From: Bacteroidales bacterium
GTDB taxonomy: Bacteria > Bacteroidota > Bacteroidia > Bacteroidales > Bacteroidaceae
Assembly: GCA_004555425.1 (NCBI GenBank)
Contig: SFID01000097.1
Span: 1-10,062 of the forward strand
Reading direction: 5' to 3'
Length of the DNA stretch: 10,062 nucleotides
Below the pieces are notes generated by a model. It worked only from the letters and a program-made list of their open reading frames with translations. It did no database searches and was not told the origin of the DNA. How positions within the stretch are numbered: position 1 is the stretch's first letter; every line of letters begins with the position of its first letter. This document shows, one piece after another, positions 1-6,266 of the stretch. The position numbers and the translations under genes were made by a program.

Positions 1-32
1 ATACAGGATGCTTCTGCCTGACAAATGGAAGG

Positions 33-65
33 AAAACCGCTAAGTCGCCTCTTAGCGGTTTTTTT
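33..65 (+). terminator. Rho-independent terminator of the upstream unit
   Basis: A 12-bp perfect stem (AAAACCGCTAAG at 33-44 pairing with CTTAGCGGTTTT at 51-62) encloses a 6-nt loop and runs into an uninterrupted T tract ending at 65. This is a classical intrinsic terminator for a rightward transcript whose gene lies almost entirely left of the window. Read on the other strand the stem is followed by TTTTCC, so it might also weakly stop leftward transcripts such as that of the regulator. The hairpin is directly visible; the direction is inferred from the better T tract. Confidence 0.9.
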
Positions 66-121
66 GATATACGCAATACGTCTTCGTGGAGACGCTTACG
101 TCGGCAATGCATAATTTGGCA

Positions 122-139
122 CATTTTTGACCAAAAATG
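122..139. repeat. 18-bp palindrome plus overlapping direct repeat
   Basis: CATTTTTG (122-129) and its exact reverse complement CAAAAATG (132-139) flank a 2-bp centre. An imperfect direct repeat overlaps it: GCACATTTTTGACC (119-132) recurs 20 bp later as GCACATTTTGGCCC (139-152), 12 of 14 identical. The symmetry and the near two-turn spacing resemble a protein-binding site, but no gene starts close enough to assign a target. It lies in the 275-bp gene-free stretch between the upstream terminator and the end of the regulator gene. Confidence 0.5.
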
Positions 140-157
140 CACATTTTGGCCCAAGTA

Positions 158-179
158 ATAATGCAAATATAATGCAAAT
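158..179. repeat. Perfect 11-bp tandem repeat (two copies)
   Basis: ATAATGCAAAT occurs twice with no gap, at 158-168 and 169-179. The 11-bp period places both copies on the same face of the helix. A further 8-bp direct repeat, GCCAAAGT, follows at 187-194 and 199-206. Together with the palindrome just upstream, about 90 bp of this intergenic stretch is made of short repeats. Function is not known; an operator array or the remnant of an integration or regulatory site are both possible. Confidence 0.55.
164..171 (-). promoter_or_regulatory. Possible leftward Bacteroidetes -7 element
   Basis: On the minus strand this reads TATATTTG, which fits the Bacteroidetes -7 consensus TAnnTTTG. A TTTG that could act as a -33 element lies 17 bp further upstream (189-192 on the plus strand), somewhat closer than usual. 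No leftward gene begins downstream inside the window, so any transcript would be short or would run into the upstream gene in antisense. The 11-bp tandem repeat overlaps it, so the match may be coincidental. Confidence 0.2.
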
Positions 180-340
180 TTCTGAAGCCAAAGTTTACGC
201 CAAAGTGCTGCCTATTAATGACTTATTTTTTAATGTAGAAACATGGCAACACTGAATTATTGCGGCAAGCAACATCTGCTCTGTTTCTGCGACAAGATGA
301 ACAATTGCATGAAGAAGCTTATACCTGGATGTACTTCGTA

Positions 341-2398
341 CTACGCCAAGCATTCCGTAGCATCCATTGCTGCAGATGGACAATGGTTCTCGGCGCCTCT
401 GTATTCCGACGGTAGGACTCCGAACATCTTCTTGAACTGGGTGGAGAAGTTGCGGGGGGTGGAGAAGCCGACACGGATGGAAACCTCGTTGATGGAGAGG
501 TTCGGATTGACGGTGAGCAGTTGGGCAGCACGCTTCAGTCGAACATTGCGTATGAAGTCGGCGGGCGAAATGCCAAGCATGTTGCGCAGTTTGACATAGA
601 GGCTTGTACGACTCAGGGCTACGTCTATGGCCAGTTGCTCCACGCCGTAGTCCTCGTCGGCGATATGCGCTTCGATTGCTTTCAGGAGTTTTGCAACTAA
701 TACTTCCTCCTCGGGGTTCAGACCAATCTTCTTCGGGTCAACGTTTGTGCTCGCGGCAAACTGGTGGCGGGCTTCTTCGCGCATCTCAAAGAGCTGGTTC
801 ACACGGCTGTCGTTTTCTCGCACCAAGGCCGCCTTCTTTCTTTTTAGATATAGTGTAAGGAGAAAAGCGACAAAAGCACAGAGCAAAAGAGTATACAAGG
901 CTTTCGCCCACCAAGTCAACCAAAACGGGGGACGGATAGTTATTTGCACGGTCAGGGGTCCGCTCCACTCGCCACCTGTCGAGGCGGCCTGTGTCTCAAA
1001 GACATACTCCCCTGGCGGCAAGGCCTTGTAATCGGCTTCGGCAAGGCCGATGGTTCCATCGGCAGAGTGCCATTCATCTTCAAGGCCACGCAAGCGGTAG
1101 CGGTAGGTGGTGTGCGATGGATGGGCATAGTCGAGGGAAGAGAACCGAATGGTAAGATGGTTCTTGTTATATGGGAGTGTTAATCCTGCGCCCTGTACAT
1201 AAATTTCATTGTGACCATTTACTTGCAGAAGAGTGAGCACGGGGACTTGCGGACGGGCTTGGTCGGTCAGCCATTCTGGGCGGAATACCGTTGCTGCCGA
1301 GCTGTGATGGACAAACACCAGGCGCCCATCGTCAGTCAGACAGGCAGCACGTTCCATCATGGAAATAGCAGGAATACCATCGTCCTCTCCATAATTGACC
1401 ACTGTAGGCGTTATCCTCGAAATGCCGCATGCCGTACCTGCCCAGATGTTTCCCTGGGCATCCATCACCAGACTGCGGATGCAGTTGTTGGCAAGTCCGG
1501 TGACACGCTCCGTTTCTTCCGTGTGGGCATTAAACAGTCCGTTCTGCGTTCCCACCCACAAGTTTCCCTTTGTGTCGCGCAACATGCAGTTGTACTTGTC
1601 GGAGTATTCGCCGATGATTTCTGCAGGTTTGAAAGCTGCCAGCGTGTCGGCTTTGGTGTCAAGCATACAGGCACCGTTCTGCGTATAGAGCACCACCCAC
1701 GGTTCAGCCAGCGCACAGGCTCCTACTATGTTTCGATAGCCATTTAACTGAGGCAGACGCTCGTTGAGAGGGTCGAAGCGGTTTGCGTCAGGCAGGAAAT
1801 AGCCTATCCTGTTGAGGCCACGCCTCTGCAACAACCGTCCGTCACCAAGCCTTACATTCAATTCTGCAGCCCCTCGGGCAATCCCTATCAAGGGGTCATC
1901 TTCAAGTATTTCCGCCATTTGCCGCCGAGGCGGTGTGTAGGAAATTCCGTTTCCCAGCGTCCCCGTCCATGTGCCGCCTTGCCAGTCAATGACTGTTTCT
2001 GGCGATGGCGAAAACTTTCCAAGCGAGCGTAGCCGCCCTTCTATGTCGTAGCGGAACGACCGTGTGCGCATGTCGAAAAGGTATATGCGGTAGAAGTCGC
2101 GCAGCCACAGCAGCGAGTCGCCCTGCCACTGATGGCCGTAGCCCGCCGAGTCGGCATAGTGCTCCAATTTATACGCCTTCCGTCGGTCGCAGGACACAAC
2201 GGTAAAACCCGCCCCATTGCTGATGCAGAACACACCCTCGCAGTTCACCAGCATCTGGTGGTTGGGCAGCGCGATAATCTGCCGCACCTCGCCCGTGGGC
2301 AGTCCGTCCTGAACGCCCCATTGCCGTATCTGTGCGTCCATTGTCGCCCAGCAAAGCACCATGCTTATTGTCAGTAGTATCTTTATTCTCATATCCAT
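341..2398 (-). CDS. Membrane-tethered propeller / Y_Y_Y / AraC-family regulator
   Basis: This 685-residue protein is a one-component relative of the Bacteroidetes hybrid two-component systems, probably controlling the divergent lyase operon. An N-terminal signal sequence (IKILLTISMVLCW, about residues 4-22) precedes a periplasmic sensor of some 375 residues. Propeller-type motifs are clear at about 135-153 (WQGGTWTGTLGNGI), 273-290 (DTKGNLWVGTQNGL) and 310-326 (DAQGNIWAGTACGI). A Y_Y_Y domain follows (about 411-490, YRYRLRGLEDEW), then one membrane helix (about 498-518) and a short charged linker. The C-terminal AraC domain (about 565-665) has two helix-turn-helix motifs (ALSRTSLYVKLRNMLG; LSINEVSIRVGFSTPRNFS). 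No His box, ATPase domain or receiver is present, so signalling is presumably direct across the membrane. The sensor has room for about one propeller, whereas full hybrid systems usually carry two. An in-frame ATG two codons later (2392) is an alternative start. The architecture is clear; the sensed ligand is unknown. Confidence 0.95.
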   Translation of the reverse strand: MDMRIKILLTISMVLCWATMDAQIRQWGVQDGLPTGEVRQIIALPNHQMLVNCEGVFCISNGAGFTVVSCDRRKAYKLEHYADSAGYGHQWQGDSLLWLRDFYRIYLFDMRTRSFRYDIEGRLRSLGKFSPSPETVIDWQGGTWTGTLGNGISYTPPRRQMAEILEDDPLIGIARGAAELNVRLGDGRLLQRRGLNRIGYFLPDANRFDPLNERLPQLNGYRNIVGACALAEPWVVLYTQNGACMLDTKADTLAAFKPAEIIGEYSDKYNCMLRDTKGNLWVGTQNGLFNAHTEETERVTGLANNCIRSLVMDAQGNIWAGTACGISRITPTVVNYGEDDGIPAISMMERAACLTDDGRLVFVHHSSAATVFRPEWLTDQARPQVPVLTLLQVNGHNEIYVQGAGLTLPYNKNHLTIRFSSLDYAHPSHTTYRYRLRGLEDEWHSADGTIGLAEADYKALPPGEYVFETQAASTGGEWSGPLTVQITIRPPFWLTWWAKALYTLLLCAFVAFLLTLYLKRKKAALVRENDSRVNQLFEMREEARHQFAASTNVDPKKIGLNPEEEVLVAKLLKAIEAHIADEDYGVEQLAIDVALSRTSLYVKLRNMLGISPADFIRNVRLKRAAQLLTVNPNLSINEVSIRVGFSTPRNFSTQFKKMFGVLPSEYRGAENHCPSAAMDATECLA

Positions 2399-2416
2399 GA
2401 CATCATTTTAACGCTA

Positions 2417-2424
2417 CAAAAGTA
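2417..2424 (-). promoter_or_regulatory. Predicted -7 promoter element of the regulator gene
   Basis: The minus strand reads TACTTTTG, an exact match to the Bacteroidetes -7 consensus TAnnTTTG. It lies 18 bp upstream of the regulator start codon, which would give a very short untranslated leader. No convincing -33 TTTG is seen at the usual distance, so expression may be weak or activator-dependent. Confidence 0.5.
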
Positions 2425-2476
2425 CAGCTTTTTATCGAGATAACTGCTTAGAACGTTCAGAAAGTGTGTCTGTAAT

Positions 2477-2497
2477 GTACAAAAATGCTGTTTGTAC
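2477..2497. promoter_or_regulatory. Perfect inverted repeat, candidate operator between divergent promoters
   Basis: GTACAAA (2477-2483) and TTTGTAC (2491-2497) are exact reverse complements separated by 7 bp, giving a symmetrical 21-bp site. It sits between the predicted leftward promoter (2417-2424) and the predicted rightward promoter (2553-2560), about 56 bp upstream of the latter. That is where a transcription activator would be expected to bind. A second, weaker inverted repeat (CTGTTT 2488-2493, AAACAG 2503-2508) overlaps it. Binding by the adjacent AraC-type regulator is inferred from position only. Confidence 0.45.
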
Positions 2498-2552
2498 GCC
2501 TGAAACAGCGGGATTGGGATAATAGAGACACGTGTATATGCGGTAAAATGAG

Positions 2553-2560
2553 TAATTTTG
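2553..2560 (+). promoter_or_regulatory. Predicted -7 promoter element of the lyase operon
   Basis: TAATTTTG matches the Bacteroidetes -7 consensus TAnnTTTG exactly and lies 27 bp upstream of the lyase start codon. The stretch between them is A-rich (AAAACAAAAAATTATA) and has no Shine-Dalgarno sequence, typical of highly expressed Bacteroidetes leaders. No good -33 TTTG sits at the usual spacing, which fits a promoter that needs an activator. Confidence 0.55.
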
Positions 2561-2587
2561 CAGCAGGAAAACAAAAAATTATACGTT

Positions 2588-5500
2588 ATGAAGAGAATCA
2601 AGGCAATCGTTGGGCTGCTCCTGCTGATGGCGGGACAGGCCGTGGCACAGGAAGAGCATTTAGTGATGCACTTCGACTTTGAGAATGTGGATGGCAAGAA
2701 CGTGACCGACCCTGTGTCGGGCATTACCGCCAAAGTGATGAATCAGGCCTCGGTCGTGGAGATGGGCAGTCGCAGGGTGCTCGACCTGGGCAACGGCACG
2801 GGCTACCTCGATATGACGAGGGGCGCGGGCGAGGTGGTGAGGAACCTGACGGACTTCACAGTCTCAGTATATTACCGCGTGGACAACAAGGCTTCGCTCT
2901 CGGGAGCGGGCTATTTCCTGTGGTGCTTCTCACAGTCGGCGGCCAACACGCAGACCAGTGCGCCCTATTCTGCCTATCGCCTGAATGCCCAGCGCATGGC
3001 CACCTCGACGGGCGGCTGGGGCAGCGAGGTTGGTATGGAAATGGGCAGCGAATCAGCGAAAGGCCGCTGGATGCACATGCTCTACCGTCAGAGCGGGCAG
3101 AAGGGCGAACTGTTTCTCGACGGTAAGCGCATGGCGCAGGCCACGAACATGCCGCTGCTGAAGAACGCGCTCACCGCCGTGCCCGCCTACAACTGGATAG
3201 GCCGTCCGCCATTCTCCGGCGACAGCTACCTGAAGCAGACGCTCGTCAGCGACTTCCGGCTCTACGACGCGGCTTTAAGCGATGCAGAGGTAGCCTCGCT
3301 GGCTGCCGTGACGGAGCAGTTGGAGGAAGATTACAAATATGGCATGCCGGGCGACTTCTCCACCCTGCAAGCCGCAGTCAGCGAGGCAAAGACATTCATT
3401 GCCGGAGCCGCTTCGGACTATGCACCCAATGCCATTGCTGAGTTGCAGGACGAAGTCGCCGTGGCTGAATATGAGATAGCATCGGCACGTGCCTCGCAGA
3501 CGCTCATCGACGAGTATGTCAGCACGCTGAAATCGCTGCTCTCCGCAGCCAAAGCCACCAAGAACTATGCCCCCAAGCAGGTATTCTCCGTGACCGACGA
3601 CCACGGCTTCGTACACCCCGGCGGCATCGTCTCGCAAGCTGACATCGACCGCGCCAAGCAGTTGCTGGCCAATGGCGACACGCGCATCCAGCGGGCATGG
3701 AATATTCTCTGTGCAAATGAATACTCAAACGCCAACATCGCCACATGGCCTACGGAGACTGTGATCCGCGGCGGTTCATCGGGCCAGAACTACATGAACT
3801 GTGCCCGTGGTGCTGCGATGGCCTTCCAGAACGCCCTGCGCTGGAAGATTGGCGGCACACGGGCGAATGCCGATGCAGCCGTGCGCATACTTATGCAGTG
3901 GGCCCGCCAGTGCAAGGGACTTGGCGGCGACACCAACATTTCCCTCGCCGCAGGCATCTATGGCCATGAGTTTGCCAACGCAGCCGAGCTGATGCGCGAC
4001 TACGACGGTTGGAGCCGCCAAGAATTTGATGAGTTCAAGCAATGGATAATCCGCGTATTCTATAATCCCTCCATCGACTTCCTGCGCCGTCGCCACGACA
4101 CGTGGCTCAACGCACGCAATGCGTCGCTCGGCGAGCGTCCCGGCCACTACTGGTCAAACTGGGGTCTGTGCAATGCGCTGTGTGTGATGTCCATCGGCAT
4201 CCTGTGTGACGACGTACACATGTACAACCAAGGTGTCAGCTTCTATAAATACGACCACGTAGGCACCTACAAAGACCGCACGAACTACTCCGTCATTCTA
4301 AACGACGGTTGCGATGAATTCATCGGCAATCTCGTGCCGGTAGTTCACAAGGACAGCCGCGGTCCCCTTGGCTATCTCGGACAGATGCAGGAGAGCGGCC
4401 GCGACCAGGGACATGCCCTGATGGCACTCGGCCTCGCACTCGACATCTGCACCGTGGGCTTCAATCAGGGTGATGACCTTTTTGCCTATATGAACGACCG
4501 CATCGCTGCCGGCACGGAGTTCGTGGCGGCCATGAATTTCGGCGGTGTGGATGCCACAGCCCTGCCGTGGACAAACTACAACTATGCCGACTGTCGCGGT
4601 CGCATGGGCGCAGGCTGGCTTATGGAAGGCCCCAACACCGGTGGCGCAGGCGAATACCGCCCCTACTGGGACCGTGCCATTGGTTACTACGAGGGACTGC
4701 GTGGCGTAAAGCTGCAGTATGCCGAACAAGCCAGTGCGAAGATATGTCCCGACGGTGGCGGTGGCAACTACAGTCAGAACAGCGGTGGTTTCGACCATCT
4801 CGGCTTCTCCACGCTCACCAGTTGGCGTCCGGCCATCGATGCTTCGGAAGGCATCACGCCCCTGAGCGGTGACATATTATATAAAGGTGTGACCTATAAG
4901 AACCAGACCAATCTTGGTGGCCTGAAATACAAGTATGAGGTGTGTCCGTCGAAGGGCATCCCCGCTGATGGCAGCGACATCACGCTCATGCCACAGTTGC
5001 CGGAAGGAGCAGAGGATAGCGGCCAATGGCAGTGGAGCACAGGCGAGACCACGCGACAGATTACTGTCAAGGCCGACCGCAGCTACATCTATCGCGTCAG
5101 CTACACCGCACAGAACGGAGCCGTGAGCCACCAGGCGTTTGCCATTGCCGTCAGCGGTGATGCCGCCCCCGACGTGATGACCGAGGAGATTACCGTCGAT
5201 GGCATGATAGAGCGCGTGACGGAAAAGACCGTCCTTGCCGGCACCAGTGTTATCCTCTACGCCGGCCCCACCACCGGCTGGACCGACGACTACCTGTGGA
5301 ACAACGGTGTGAAGGGCAGTGTGGTCACCATTCCCGCCATTACATCCTCGCGCACTTATCTCTGCCAGTATGCCAACCAGAGCGGAGCCGTCAGCGAGAG
5401 CCGTTTCCACCTGTACGTCGTACCTGCACAACAATCCATCAATAGTACTCTTGCCAATGAGGCTGAACTCCTGCCCGGCAGCCGCGCCGAGCTGCGCCTC

Positions 5501-6250
5501 GTCATCCCATCATTCGCCAATGCCAATGATATAACATGGAGCGACGGGAGCAAGGGAGCAAACTACATAGTGAGCAGTTTGACTGAGGACACCGAGGTAA
5601 CAGCCACCTACAACGGTATTTCCTACCCGTTTACCCTACACGTAATGGGCGGGGGCACCTATCCCATCGACGCCACAGGGCTTATCATCAACCCCGACTT
5701 CGCCACTATCGACGGTACAGGCTGGACCATGACCGGCACCTGGGGCAATCAGCGTTTCAATGGTGCCGTGGAGGTATGGCACTCCACCAACTTCGACTTC
5801 TCACAGACTATCAGCGGACTGCCCGACGGCGAGTACACCGTCACCTGCCAACTGGTATATGGTGAAGGCTCCAAGACTGGTTATCTCTATGCCACGAGTG
5901 GCAGCGAGACGTCAAGGACAACGGTGAAGCAAAGCTGTGCCGGCAGTGACTTCGATACCCAGCGTGACCGCATGGCGGCCAATTCCAACTATGCCCGCCT
6001 CTCGGTCACAGTTAATGTCACAGGCGGCATCCTCACCATCGGCATCAAAGATACCTCATCCGGCACCAACTGGCTTGTGTGGGACAACTTTACCCTGACT
6101 TGCAACAGCACTCCCGCTACAGGCATTAGCGAAGTCATCAACTGTCAGACAGCAAACAGCCAATGCTTCGACCTACAGGGCCGCCGGGTCAATGGCGCTC
6201 CCCAACACGGTATTTATATTATTGACGGAAAGAAGGTATTCATCAAATAA
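2588..6250 (+). CDS. Secreted multidomain alginate-lyase-superfamily polysaccharide lyase
   Basis: This 1220-residue exported enzyme probably cleaves a uronic-acid polysaccharide by beta-elimination. The start at 2588 is chosen because it opens a clean signal peptide (KRIKAIVGLLLLMAGQAVA, cleavage near residue 20); the reading frame extends upstream only into the promoter. In order: a LamG/concanavalin-like domain (about 22-245), a helical FIVAR-like linker (about 246-325), an alginate-lyase-type alpha/alpha domain (about 335-750), three Ig-like repeats (about 797-857, 865-945, 952-1022, each with a W-x-x-G-type core), and a beta-sandwich that may bind carbohydrate (about 1030-1174). The C-terminal tail (FDLQGRRV at 1194-1201, then GIYIIDGKKVFIK) resembles a type IX secretion signal. 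Likely active-site blocks are HYWSNW (520-525) and GQMQESGRDQGH (598-609). The best family guess is near PL38 or another alginate-lyase-fold family, but family and substrate are not settled by eye. It is the first gene of a two-gene operon divergent from the regulator. Confidence 0.9.
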   Translation: MKRIKAIVGLLLLMAGQAVAQEEHLVMHFDFENVDGKNVTDPVSGITAKVMNQASVVEMGSRRVLDLGNGTGYLDMTRGAGEVVRNLTDFTVSVYYRVDNKASLSGAGYFLWCFSQSAANTQTSAPYSAYRLNAQRMATSTGGWGSEVGMEMGSESAKGRWMHMLYRQSGQKGELFLDGKRMAQATNMPLLKNALTAVPAYNWIGRPPFSGDSYLKQTLVSDFRLYDAALSDAEVASLAAVTEQLEEDYKYGMPGDFSTLQAAVSEAKTFIAGAASDYAPNAIAELQDEVAVAEYEIASARASQTLIDEYVSTLKSLLSAAKATKNYAPKQVFSVTDDHGFVHPGGIVSQADIDRAKQLLANGDTRIQRAWNILCANEYSNANIATWPTETVIRGGSSGQNYMNCARGAAMAFQNALRWKIGGTRANADAAVRILMQWARQCKGLGGDTNISLAAGIYGHEFANAAELMRDYDGWSRQEFDEFKQWIIRVFYNPSIDFLRRRHDTWLNARNASLGERPGHYWSNWGLCNALCVMSIGILCDDVHMYNQGVSFYKYDHVGTYKDRTNYSVILNDGCDEFIGNLVPVVHKDSRGPLGYLGQMQESGRDQGHALMALGLALDICTVGFNQGDDLFAYMNDRIAAGTEFVAAMNFGGVDATALPWTNYNYADCRGRMGAGWLMEGPNTGGAGEYRPYWDRAIGYYEGLRGVKLQYAEQASAKICPDGGGGNYSQNSGGFDHLGFSTLTSWRPAIDASEGITPLSGDILYKGVTYKNQTNLGGLKYKYEVCPSKGIPADGSDITLMPQLPEGAEDSGQWQWSTGETTRQITVKADRSYIYRVSYTAQNGAVSHQAFAIAVSGDAAPDVMTEEITVDGMIERVTEKTVLAGTSVILYAGPTTGWTDDYLWNNGVKGSVVTIPAITSSRTYLCQYANQSGAVSESRFHLYVVPAQQSINSTLANEAELLPGSRAELRLVIPSFANANDITWSDGSKGANYIVSSLTEDTEVTATYNGISYPFTLHVMGGGTYPIDATGLIINPDFATIDGTGWTMTGTWGNQRFNGAVEVWHSTNFDFSQTISGLPDGEYTVTCQLVYGEGSKTGYLYATSGSETSRTTVKQSCAGSDFDTQRDRMAANSNYARLSVTVNVTGGILTIGIKDTSSGTNWLVWDNFTLTCNSTPATGISEVINCQTANSQCFDLQGRRVNGAPQHGIYIIDGKKVFIK

Positions 6251-6266
6251 ATTAGTACATCGTTAT

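Noticed and set aside
1..43. Possible 3' end of an upstream gene (a frame ending at TGA 19-21, or another ending at TAA 41-43)
   Set aside because: The terminator implies a gene just to the left, but too few codons are visible to choose a frame; the second option would run into the terminator stem.
79..94. Small hairpin CGTCT-TCGTGG-AGACG
   Set aside because: Only a 5-bp stem with no T tract; too weak to call an RNA element or terminator.
325..345. GTAC-TTC-GTAC palindrome near the regulator stop
   Set aside because: A 4-bp stem without a T tract; not a credible terminator.
243..599. 118-codon rightward open frame
   Set aside because: It overlaps the AraC DNA-binding domain encoded on the other strand, is cysteine-rich without recognisable motifs and has no promoter.
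1211..1747. 178-codon rightward open frame inside the regulator gene
   Set aside because: It lies opposite the propeller-coding region, whose motifs are clear; it is best explained as an antisense shadow.
2558..2590. Upstream TTG start extending the lyase by ten codons
   Set aside because: It falls inside the predicted -7 promoter element and would bury the signal peptide; the ATG at 2588 gives a normal exported N-terminus.
4877..5434. 185-codon leftward open frame
   Set aside because: It is opposite the Ig-like region of the lyase, low-complexity in Ala/Gly/Val, with no signal or domain; GC-rich codons suppress stops on the complementary strand.
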